The notes under the pieces are model-generated. The model was not told the origin of the DNA, did no database searches, and saw nothing but the letters and a program-made list of their open reading frames with translations. From NCBI GenBank assembly GCA_951230915.1, contig OX579641.1, positions 8,432,001-8,496,000 on the forward strand: a stretch of DNA of 64,000 bases. Reading direction: 5' to 3'. Source of the DNA: Antitrichia curtipendula. Its lineage: Eukaryota; Streptophyta; Bryopsida; Hypnales; Leucodontaceae. Shown here piece after piece: positions 12,361 through 23,611 of the stretch (position 1 is its first letter; each line of letters opens with the position of its first letter). The position numbers and the translations under genes were made by a program.

Positions 12361-12936
12361 CCCCTAAAGCCCCACTTGTCCCCTCGGGGGACAATTTGGG
12401 TCCGGGTAGGTTCCTATTGTCTCAATTTGAAGTGAATTTTTTTGAGATTTTTTGAGGTTGTGTAGCTTTGCAAGAGCTTTGTGGATATATAATTTTTGTT
12501 TCAATCGGATGCCAGATGAAAAAGTTATGGCACAATGAGCGAGAAATGGAGATTCTTGGGCAGCCCAAAAAAATTACAAAAAGTCAAAATAATTTTTTTT
12601 TAATTTTTTCCCTAAAAGATTATGTTTTTACCTATACATGAAGATTTGATTCATTCTATTTGGACTAGGGTGAGAAAGTTATGGACAATCTTAATTTTTC
12701 GGGCAATTTAAGCATCTTCTTGAAAAAAAACTTTTTGTTCAACTTTGAATGCTAATATCTTCCAATCCGTACGGTCAAATTCAATGAAATTTTTACTACA
12801 TGATCTCAGACAAGTTAAGTACAAGATCCTACGGTTAAATTTCCAAAATACAAAAAAATGGTTTCCTTAAGTGAATACAGCAGAAGTGGTAGTTTTGAGT
12901 GGTTTTTGGCAGAAAACACCCTCGGGGCTTTAGGGG
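12361..12936. mobile_element. TTAA-flanked TIR element, 576 bp (CCCCTAAA family)
   Basis: It has perfect 13-bp terminal inverted repeats, CCCCTAAAGCCCC at 12361-12373 and its complement at 12924-12936. The element is flanked on both sides by TTAA (12357-12360, 12937-12940). There is no coding capacity. TTAA targets and CCC-starting ends recall piggyBac elements, although a Harbinger-type 3-bp duplication cannot be ruled out. It shares right-end sequence (GATCCTACGGTT) with the related element near 20.0-20.1 kb. Confidence 0.75.
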
Positions 12937-12940
12937 TTAA

Positions 12941-13589
12941 AGATGGCCATACTATCCATCTATTTCCATCTCATATATGAAACATGGCGATTCTTTTTTT
13001 TTGTGCATTTGCTCCATCTATTGGAGCTACGTGACCTGAATATGTGTTGTGATTGTTCCTTCAATTCAATTTTTGAGGTATTCTTACTACCTTTATTATT
13101 TTTTAGCCTAAAAATTAATATTTAGGTGAAGGTACATGTAAAGATGTTTACAATGGTACCAATTTTACTTGTTCCAACATTGCTTGCAAATAAATAAATA
13201 AAAAATGAGAAAATGAAGAAGAAAAATTGTCAAATGGCATTTTAGGAAATGACCAACATGAGTGCTAATTTTTTGATGCTATGGCCCAATGGTGGCACCA
13301 AGATGAACAAGTATTGAAGCATGATTTTGATACAAACGACAGCTGTAATGATGTGGGAGAGACATCTACTCCAGACAAAACAACAAAACAATCCAATGTT
13401 CAAACCACTTTGGGCTCTTCATCTAAAAATAAATAAATCTTTCAAAAAAAAATAACAAATATTTTTGAAAAGAAGGCATAGAGTAGCATAAGTTTGATGA
13501 AACATTTTGTAAAAACAAATCAACTACTAGAAAGGATAGATTATAACCAAAAGGATTGCCTAATCAATAAACTTTAGTATCTATCTATT
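12941..13589. other. Intergenic, AT-rich
   Basis: Only short chance ORFs are present. This may be the downstream remainder of the Harbinger fragment to the right, but nothing is recognisable. Confidence 0.4.
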
Positions 13590-14114
13590 CTATTCTAAAT
13601 CAAAATTGCTTTCAAAATAGAAGCTAGATTTTTTTAGCCAATTTAATTTATAAAAGCTCTTAAACAACAATTCATGTACATTTCTTGCTTCTCCTAATAT
13701 GTTCTTCAACTTAGACTCTTCACATTCTTTTTTAGTCTTCGTACAATTATTGAGATCAACAATCTCCATTTCATCTTCCTTTTTTTTTTGTCTATGCACT
13801 CAACTTTTGGCATTCCTTTCCAGAACTTTCTCATTTTCTTTCAATGATGTCTCTAATTCATAGAACAGAATTATATTATGTAAATCTCCAAGAAAATCAT
13901 TGGTTGCTTTTTGTATTTTTCCTTCTACCTCTCTAATCCGTTCCATATCAAAGTCATCATTTTTCATAATACACATATTATGTAAATATATAGTTGTTGT
14001 AGCAATTTTCGGCACATGTTGCAACAAGACATCAATTCTCTTTAAGAATATGAGCCATCTATCCTTCAAAAATTCCAAACTTGAAGTTGAGTGTATAGAT
14101 GAAAAAAAATGCAA
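13590..14114 (-). pseudogene. Decayed PIF/Harbinger transposase C-terminal fragment
   Basis: On the minus strand, 14114-13800 contains LKDRWLIF, a VLLQHVPKIATTTIYLHN-type stretch and a charged tail. This is the pattern that follows the catalytic glutamate in DDE_4 (HARBI1-like) transposases: FGxLKxRW, then P-x-I-hydrophobic-LHN. The same pattern occurs in the intact transposase at 62.3 kb. The frame crosses one stop at the 13799/13800 boundary into a Lys/Glu-rich tail (to 13590). The upstream catalytic part is missing or scrambled. Confidence 0.6.
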
Positions 14115-14369
14115 CTCAACAAATTAAAATAAAGTAAATTATCATTGTCAATATCATTAGAAAGACTTCTGATTTTAGAAAGGTAAGTGTAATTTTTGGG
14201 ACTTTTTGACTTTTTGACAATATTGTCAATGATAATTTTTGTGGATTTATCAAATCAATTATGTGCAATGTGAACTCTATTAGTTTATTTGTTGGACAAA
14301 AGAATTGAACCTAAGAAGGCATTATACATCTGTGAAATATAAATTGAATGCATTGGGCAAGAGCATTAA

Positions 14370-15017
14370 CCCCTAAATGCCCGAGGCACCAAAATGTGGT
14401 GCTGAAGAAACTTTGAAGTTAAATAAAACCTTACTAAACTACTATTTTTAGTAGTTTATATTTTTGAAAGATAATTTTTGAAGTTTAATTTTAGCATCAA
14501 AAATCCGATTATCAAAATGAATGATTATGATTTTTCTATTCAAGATGTTGTGCAAGGTTGTCCATTGCAATCTTGACTTTCCATAGTGTTGAGGGCTCTT
14601 AGAAATGAGCCTCAAATACACTAGATCTTGGAGAAAAAATCACATTAGAAATTCATTTAAAAAAAATTGTAGAGTAGATTTTGAGAAGCCATAAATTGAT
14701 TGGATTTATGCATGTTAGGCCCTTTATCCTCATATTTTTTTGGGTGACCAACTTTTTAGATTTGACATGTGAAAAGAAGATTGAAAGACTTCAAATCACT
14801 TTTGCAACTTTAACACCCTCGTGATCAGACGTTATAATCTTTCAATTCATAAGTGATATTGTTGTATTTTCTTTCCTATATGATCTCTAACATGCCTAGT
14901 TTGAATTTGTACAGTTACAATTCAAAAAAACTTGATACAACTTATCAAAAAGTTGACATTTTGTTCAATTTAGAGCAAATTCTTAGACGTTCAAAAAAAG
15001 CCTTGGGCATTTAGGGG
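14370..15017. mobile_element. TTAA-flanked TIR element, 648 bp (CCCCTAAA family)
   Basis: The 18-bp terminal inverted repeats have one mismatch: CCCCTAAATGCCCGAGGC on the left and the complement of CCCCTAAATGCCCAAGGC on the right. TTAA flanks both ends (14366-14369, 15018-15021). It is non-coding. It has the same end type and target as the element at 12.4-12.9 kb. Confidence 0.75.
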
Positions 15018-15021
15018 TTAA

Positions 15022-18000
15022 GATGTAATAATGATTCATATTGTAACATGTATTCTTTTTACAATGGCTAATGCTATTGCATGTTCTCAATTCCAGAAAA
15101 GAACTCAAATATTGAGAGAACCAACATCATTTGCATGTTTGTCAAACTATTGATATTATAAATTCTATAAATGTTAATTTCCTTCAATTTTTGTGTACAA
15201 CAATCTGAAATGATGTGTACCATCATGCCAAGGCACAAAAAGTTTTTTCAAAGTTCTAAGAAAAATTTGACAAAAGATAAAGTAATTCCAAATCACGTTG
15301 AGCAAAACTGAGTTTTAGACATGGCTAACTTTGAAACTGTTTTTCTTTCAAATCACACATAATTTTTTCTTCATACTTCCATAGTAATGTGTAGTATGTT
15401 GCACACTATAACTTTTATATATCTACTTTTGAGCTTTGTCCATTGATACTTATGGTATGGCTGTTTGAATGAAAACGTTTCAACTTTGTACTCAATTTTG
15501 TTCGTCATAAAAAATGAGAGTCTTAGTGGTGGTTGGAGTATGAATACATTATTGTAGTCTTGGGAGCCTTTGACGAGGAGTATATTATTGATTTTATTCT
15601 ATCCTTGAAATACATGTAAAATCCCACCTTCTATTTTGGGTCATTAATTTTGTATGCCGTGAACTCTCCCATCTAATTAGGAGACAGTCTCTTGATTACC
15701 AACTACAGATTCAAAATGTCAAAATTTCATCATCCAAGGTAAGGTGAAAACACCCATTCCCGTCCCTGTACCTTGCCATGGACCCTAGACTCACCCAATT
15801 ATGTCCCTAGACTTTAGTTAATCCGTCAGCCAAATGCTTGGCTTTAATTGGCTGACATATTTGAAGGACACTTACCAATATCTGACTGGCTTAAGAGCTG
15901 ATTTCCGCAGGGTTCAGTTTTGGGTGCACCTATAGGACAGATCCAGTGGTCTAGAGACCCGCAACTTAAAAATCATAGAAATTACATTTCACATCCAAAA
16001 AATCTAATTTTTTTTTGGAAAATTCATGATTTTCTCTCGCTAACATCAGAAATTTTTTATTTTTTTGAAATGATGCCTCCAAGTATGCTGAATTCCTTAA
16101 AGTGACGGTTTTGGGTGCTTCCACCTTATATAATTAGTTCCTAGATAAAAATTTGGAGGCTCCAGTTTTTTATTTTTTAAAATTTAAAACAGATGGAGCT
16201 CCAAATTTTTTTGTGCTCCTGAAGATGGCTCCTACCGCAAGCGTCGGTGGGCTAGTAAGTTGCTGGGCAGGTCTAAAGTTAAAAAAACTGTGTCTGGTCC
16301 CCGCCAGGCGGGCCACTTGTGGCTGGTGGCTTGTATTCTTTGGAATTCCGTTCGAAAAATAACATAAACAAAACTGGAATCCTCGTGCACGCACTTCACG
16401 TGCTGCGTGAAGCAGATAAGGTCTTGTATAACTTATTATTTCCCCACTTTTTCCCATTCACTCCACTCCTGCTCCATTATCTTCAATCCTGCTTTGACGG
16501 ATCATGCTGCGATGTTACCAGGGGAACTGAAGGCGTGTTCCCAGTTCCCACCACGATTGCCACTGTTTTATTCATCAACTGCAGTTGGTGCAGTTGTTGA
16601 CAGACTTATGACAACAATGTGACTTCTGTCGAGGCGCATTTACACACACTACAGTACTCATGAGCAAGGCACGTGTTTCCCCAGGGGGTCAGTTCACCCC
16701 GGCCCTTGGCTGGGAGGACTGATATTTGACTTGTCACTCACTTTTCATTTCTTCATACTCTTGAGTCAAGCTCCTTTATAGAATAGAAGTATTTTTAGGT
16801 TCCATTTTTCCCTAGACCGGCCTTGTGGCATGAAAATGATTCCTTACAATATAATGTTTTTCAAATCGAGATTTTTGTAACCTTTGAAGGCATTATTCTA
16901 GGCTTTTTTGAAGGCATTATTCTAGGTATTATTCTAGACTTGGCATCGAACTCAATCATTCCATATTTTCAAGACCATCACGGAATTAGTTCGATTAATG
17001 ATATTTATTACCTAAATTGAATTATGAAACCGCCATTGGCATTGTTGGCTCCAAAAATAGTGGCAAATAGTTTGACCAATAGATCGATTCATCACAGGTG
17101 CCATCTTTCAATGGATCAAAAACTTGAGTCTAGAAGCTAGACTGAAATACTACCACCTTGCAACAATTCTAACACAAAAAATAATTTGAAAACATCCATG
17201 TGCAAGACTTGCTCTAAGAGTGAACTAAAATGTTGGCTAGTTTATGAATCGAATCAAACTCAATATGTTTCTAGGGAAAAATAAACTCAAACTTTTACCT
17301 TAGCTCAACAATCTAGAGTTCCTAAGCTTGGAGAAAATATGCGTGGAAAACTGAATAATTAATCAAAAATAGTTATGCAATTGTAACTTCATAAAAGTTG
17401 TTCAAGAAAAAACAAACTACAATAGAATGAAGGGAAACAAGGCAAATGGCCAAATGATAAAGATATTTTGCCTACTAAGAGCTTTTAGAAGAATACTTGG
17501 GAGCCTTGCTAGTTAGACTTAGGAAAATCAACCCTTGTTAGTTAGACAATATATATAATTGTATTATATAATACAATATAGATTGAATTACATTGCATTA
17601 TTTATAGTTAGTAATTATTTAATAAGATTTTAAAGTTTAAGAAGATAAAAATAAAGACAAAATAATATATAGAGCCCTACCTTGTGACCGGTGTATTTTG
17701 AACACGTCCAATTAAATATTATCAATATTGTAGTATACAAATACAATCATAAAATCTCTTTAGTAACCAACTCTCCAACATAGAGCAAGTACATTAATGA
17801 TTTTAAAGTAGTAGATAATCAAAGTCTTTTTTGTAACATTGAGAGTATGGGAATCTTTGTTATGTTAGTAAAAGTGATTTCTACTATTATAATGGCTCAA
17901 AGTTAATTTAATAATGATTTTTTTGTAATACCTTTATTTTGCAAGGCCCAAAAAGAAATTAAAAAATCATTGTCTCTCACTTTGAACACAATTGTCAATA

Positions 18001-19239
18001 GTTTTGTGCAACAATGCAAAGCCCTAAGTATGAATTTTGAAGTTAAAATCACAAAAGGCTCTAAAAGCATCCACCCATTCTATTGATGATGCCATTGGTA
18101 TACTAAAAAAAGAAATATGTACCTTTATACATTAGTAATAACTTATAGACCACCTACAAAAAATAATTTGTTTAGTGAAGTTATTTTGTCTCCTTCAAAG
18201 TGGCACTTAACCTCTAAAGGACTATAGCCTTTTTTCACGTCAATAAACACTAAGAGTTGTCATTTGTATTGCAAAGAGCAAAAAACATTGAGAATTGTTC
18301 TTCTTGCATATCTAATTGTAGATCTTGCACTAGACCAGTGTAAAAATGTGGAGGAAATTTTAGAAACTTTAGCCCCTCAAATTGCATGATATTTGTGTTT
18401 AAAGTGAAGAAAACAAGTTTTTTTTGCACCTTATGTGATTAAAATACAAGACTTTAAATACTGTGAACTTTCAGTTTTTGCACTACAAAGTTTGATTTTT
18501 TTTAATAAATAATCATGAAGCTTGAAATGAAGGTTTAGAAAATAAATCCAAAAAATAAGTTTTTATTAATTATTATTTTGAAAATTTTAAATAATTACAT
18601 GATGTGGGGAAAAATTAATCCACTAATAATTCTAAATTGGATTGAAACACAATAATCCCAATGGTGAGGTTGTTCTAACAATCTAAGTAACCTTGTGAAA
18701 AAGTTTTTTTGTAAATTGTGAAACTTGAGATTTAAAATAAATAAATTCTATACTTTATATAATTATATGCTCCAATTGCTTGCAAAAGGAGATGCTCCCT
18801 AATTTTTTCATCACTCATCCAAATCAAACAAAACAAAATTTTCCATATATAAAATAATATTATCTATTAAATTTTTAAGTATTTTTTTCAAATTTTTGTA
18901 GTTTTGTTTTGATGCTTAGAGAATGAAAAATGAAGCTCATTGTGGCATACTTTTGCAATTGGACACCAATTGAAATAAAAATGATATTCTTATAAAGCTA
19001 ATGTATTTTCTATCTTCAAAAAAATCTCAAAAATAATGTGGAAAACTAAGCTCATAGCCTACACAAATTTTCATTTGTCCCTCAAGGGGACAAATATATT
19101 GTCTTCTAAGAGGTAATGTCTTCAATTGGCAATTTCCACTCTTTCACGAACCTTGGTCAAAGCTTAGTGTTTGTATTGAAGAATTTAACTAAAATTATAC
19201 AAAAACCTTAACTATGGTGCTACAATAATGCTTTTCCAC
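15022..19239. other. Long AT-rich intergenic stretch
   Basis: No gene is supported. A 24-bp unit (TGAAGGCATTATTCTAGG plus spacer) is duplicated in tandem at 16885-16932. A slightly more GC-rich patch lies at 16200-16700 with only short open frames. TTAACCTCTAAAGGAC at 18207-18222 looks like a diverged end of the CCCCTAAA family; its partner end is not certain. Confidence 0.45.
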
Positions 19240-19243
19240 TTAA

Positions 19244-20156
19244 CCCCTAAAGGACCAAACAACATTTTTTGGGCAATATAGCAATTTTGGGTAGCTTACT
19301 TTGAATGGAATTTTTATTTTTTTCTCTTTAGAATTTTCACACAACAAGTGGTCGAGGAATAACTTTAAGGCACAACAATTTTTAGGACTTTTGACTACAT
19401 GATTAAAAAGTTATTGTATGATATATAGTTTCTTTTGGAGACTAGGCAAACCAAGCAGATAAGAAGAAATCATTTTTTTTAAAACACAAATTTGAACTTG
19501 GTATTTTAGATTTACATATACATAGAAAGCTTTTAATCATTCTGTTTTGATTAACAACATGAAAGTTATAAGGAGTTTTAGTTTGCAAGGCAATTATGGA
19601 GTCCCTACTCTAAAATAAATTTTGAAGTCATTTTTTTGAAAAAAAATAAAAGCATTGAATGTGGACTATTTATTGCAGCATTACAACCATTGGGATTGAA
19701 AATTTTCAATTCCATAACTAAACTTTTAACAACTTAGTATTTAATATTAAATATTTAAATTACTACTTCTTTCTACTTACTATTTTTTTTGAAGCATGAA
19801 TATGAAATTTCTTTTTTGAGTTTTTTGTATGTATTTCCAACTTATTTCTTCAACATGATATAGAGAATTGCAAATTGTAGGATCTACATATTTTTTAATA
19901 AAAAGTTTGAAAGATGAAACCTAACCATTTGGAAAGAATAAAAAATATTTCTTTTTGAAATTTAAGCATCATGATATTGCAATTGGTAAGGTTTCTTATT
20001 TTGAAATTTTAGAAAGACATATTCCAACAGCTTAACTAAAGGATCCTACGGTTGGATTTGTTATTGAATAAATATAGATGAAGATTTTAGCCTTGCTCTG
20101 GATTTGAGTACTTTGAAGCAGTTTTGGGCCTAAAAACATTGAAATGCTTTTAGGAA
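19244..20156. mobile_element. CCCCTAAA-family element, 913 bp, older copy
   Basis: The left end is CCCCTAAAGGACC after TTAA (19240-19243). The right end is a degraded complement (GCTTTTAGGAA) before TTAA (20157-20160). The internal sequence matches the element at 21010-21939 over about 500 bp, including ATTAAAAAGTTATTGTATGA and a shared CATTGGGATTG tract. It is non-coding. Confidence 0.55.
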
Positions 20157-20160
20157 TTAA

Positions 20161-21005
20161 ATTTCAATAATACATGCATCCACTCCCTAACCCTAAACGT
20201 CCAAAGTATTCTCAAAAATTGACAATTGGAAAAAAATCATTATAAAGTATTATTTGGAAGAATATTTTGGAATTGATATACAAAAGAGAGTTGTAGGTCT
20301 TGAATTTTAGATTCCATCCATATGGTTAGATTTACCAATGCTATCACCAATAATTTTTTTATGAATTTTAAAAGGAAAGTTTTAAAATTCCTTCAAAATT
20401 CAATTCCAGCAAAATATTATCATTTTTGGAATAAAACTTGTTGGAATGGATTTGAAAGGAGGTTCTCTTGGCATAATGATTTTTTGGAATTTTTATGTTT
20501 TTTATGTCTATGACCTCATTTTTGGAAATTCAGTTTTGAACTAGAGTCAATGCAATTTTGGCTTGGTCAATCACTTGGCATACTTCCACATTTGTAATTT
20601 TAGAAAAATATATATTCTACTAACACCAAATCCAACCAAAAGATAGGAAAAGAACTTGATAAAGTATCTCCACAAATTAGGATGACTTTCATCCAAGCAG
20701 CAATAAACAAGAAACAAGAATATGAATTTGTTCATTATCCAAAAATTGGATATTGGAGCGCTCCAGGGTTAATTGTCAATTTGATTAGGGAGTTAGTGTG
20801 GCTTCTACATAACTTCACCTACAGTTCCTCACTTCTATACTAAAATGCTTAAGTACACATACATTATGTATAGATTAAAAGTAATGAAGGCTCCCACTAC
20901 CTAAGCCTACATTAGATAGAGAACTATCCAGTAGACTCTTTATTCATGTTGGTCATATGACCAGAGTTACTTTTCTAATGAAGGCTCCAAATAGTTTTCA
21001 TGGAG
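20161..21005. other. Intergenic, AT-rich
   Basis: No gene is seen. A 63-codon plus-strand frame at 20322-20513 looks like chance. GCGCTCCAGGGTTAA near 20757-20771 is another possible family end. Confidence 0.4.
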
Positions 21006-21009
21006 TTAA

Positions 21010-21939
21010 TCTCTAAAGGACCAAACTATGGGTCTTTTTTTTGTCAACATAGCAACTTCGAGTAGCTTGCTACAAATGGAATTTTTATTTTTTTCCTATA
21101 AAATTTTCAAAAAATATGTGGACAAGGTTTTTCTTTTGAGGTCCAACAATTTTAATAACTTTTGACAACATAATTAAAAAGTTATTGTATGATATGTAGC
21201 TTTTTTTTGTAGACCAAGCAGTCTGGGGCTTTGGGCAAATCAAGAAAAAATATTTTATTCATAAATAAAATTTTAATTTTTTATTTAGATTTATATATAT
21301 ATGTAAATATCTTTGATTGATGAGATGAAAGATATGCGGAGTTTTAGTTTGCAAGCAGTTACGGATTCTCAACTCTAAAATAATATTTGAAGTCTTTTAT
21401 TTAACTCAATTTGCAATGTTTTTGGATAAAATAAAATCATAGGATGTAGATTGTTTATTATAACATTAAAACCATTGGGATTGAAAATTTTCAATTCTAT
21501 AACTAAATTCTTAACAATTTAGTATTTTTGAATTGTTATCTACTTCTTTCTACTTGTTATTTTTTTCCTATATGTTGTACAATTCCAAATGATCTAAAAA
21601 TTTCTCAAGCATGTAGCCAACTTGCCTTGAAAAATGAATCCAAAGAAGCACCATCAACATGGACATTTTTTCATACAAATGTGACCTTGTGGAGTGTAGC
21701 TGCCCTATTTTTTGTAGGGCCAAAAAAAGGATTTTTCTCAATTCAATTGTTAATATCTTGCAATCAACATGGACCCATGGTGGAAATTTCTAAATTTCTT
21801 CTACATCTTTTCAAACCAACGTACCACAAGGTCCTACAATTACATGTGTCTAAATTTTTCTTCTAAAATTTGATACTTACACTGGAAATAACAGTTTTGG
21901 AGCGTCTTGGGTGAAAACATAGTCAAAGAACTTTAGGGG
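21010..21939. mobile_element. CCCCTAAA-family element, 930 bp, older copy
   Basis: The left end is TCTCTAAAGGACC after TTAA (21006-21009). The right end is CTTTAGGGG followed by TTCA, a one-base change from TTAA (21940-21943). It is a direct, diverged copy of the element at 19244-20156. A 112-codon frame inside it (21528-21866) has no domain and is not conserved in the other copy. Confidence 0.55.
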
Positions 21940-23611
21940 TTCATAAATCAATCACAATAAAATTTAAAATAAAACTAATTACTATATATGAGTGTTATTA
22001 CAGATCATTTTTGTTCCCAAAGTGCCACATGTCATCTTGTGATTTGTTTATGATGTTGTGGACCTTTCAAAATTTGATGTGAAAATTGAATTTTGACATT
22101 TTTTCCGTCAAATTTGGCCCCTATGTACTATAAATATGTTGATTTGAATGTTGATTGGTTATTTTTTGGGAAAAAATAATTTCCATAAAATATTTTTTGT
22201 AGGCCCTAATCTACAAATACGTTGATAAAATTCACCTATAGAAAGTGGAGGTGAATGCACTTAGTAGTGTTATGTTAAATTTGATGCACATTCTAACTTC
22301 TAAGGTTGACTTCATAATATCATTTGTAGATTGCAAGGCATGTAGTTGAAAGATTGATACAAAGATCAAAATATTTGTTTTCATGTGAGGCATTGAAGCA
22401 CTTCTAGATATGAAACTAGACATTCAAACCTTATCAATGACACATTACAAACTTGCATATATACAATTTTTTTCTTATATATTATTGAGCTCAAAAGTTT
22501 ATAAACGCAATCTACTTATGGTTCAAGGTACACAATTAATCTTTTTATATTTAAAAGATTAAAAGGTCAAAACTAACAAATAGTTATGAAGTTCATGATT
22601 TCCAAAAAAGTAAAATGTGCAAATTCCATGCATATGTTGTAAATAAGCAATAGAATATTGATGTGTATAAGCAAATATAGTGATATATTAGCATAATAAT
22701 AGTCTATGTTGCACATGCATTTAATAGGAGACCTTCCAAAGCTTAGAATGGAGCAAAATATATATTATTTGATACAAAACAAGATTCTAATATCTAGTCA
22801 TCCAACTTACACAAAGTTATAGATTTTTGCCACCAAAGTTAAGTATCTTTCAATAAAATATATGTAGAAATAATAATAAAATAATATTGCATTAATTTAT
22901 TTGTAGTGAGTTGCCCAAAATTGCTATGTTGCCAAAAAAATTATTTGGTCCTTTAAGGGTTAAGGATTACTATATGTACATAACAAACTAGATTCGTGAC
23001 CATTTTGGCTTGACATTTAGGAGCTCTAAACTCTAAAACCATGGACAAAAGGCGCCCCTACTAAATCTTCCCATGCACAAAGGCTTGTCCGTATAAGGTT
23101 AACCCTTAAATGTCAAGGAGGACACTTGGCGTTCAGTAGATGACAAAGAATCCTTCTAGTAGGATTGTAGGACGGAAGTGCAACTATTCATCCTCAATAT
23201 TTTGTTGTAAAAAGGGGAGGTCTTCTACAATATATTGACTTGCAATGAGTACTTTTGCAATTTTTTAAGCAAATGATTCACACAATAATCAAAGGCATGA
23301 TTTCCACACTCATCAATATATCCTTTAAGGATTAACACCACAAACAAATATTTCTGAACCAAATCTAGCTATGATGCCCACCACAAAATAAACCAACCCA
23401 TCACAAGCAAAATGACTAGTTAGATATGTTGATATTGTTGAAATTTTAAAAAAGAATTCCATATATAAAGACAAATTATGTGAGAATTGAGGAGAGCAAT
23501 TAATTTTAATTTTTTTGACAAAGTATAAATTTGTTATGAATTTCTAAAGTCTATTGCTCAATTGACCTAAAAGAGTCTCTAGACTTTCCCAAACCAACAA
23601 AAAGTGCATTC
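21940..23611. other. Intergenic with further CCCCTAAA-family ends
   Basis: 22915-22963 is an inverted copy of the left end of the 19.2 kb element (reads GGTCCTTTAAGGGTTAA at its border). 23103-23331 is a possible 229-bp member bounded by TTAA at 23099-23102 and 23332-23335, with weak inverted ends. No gene is seen. The retroelement truncation point follows at 23612. Confidence 0.45.

Noticed and set aside
12357..12373. AACCCCTAAA strings considered as telomere-type repeats (CCCTAAA)
   Set aside because: They occur singly at element ends and not in tandem; they are TIRs.
21528..21866. 112-codon plus-strand frame
   Set aside because: It lies inside a CCCCTAAA-family element and is not preserved in the sister copy at 19.2-20.2 kb.
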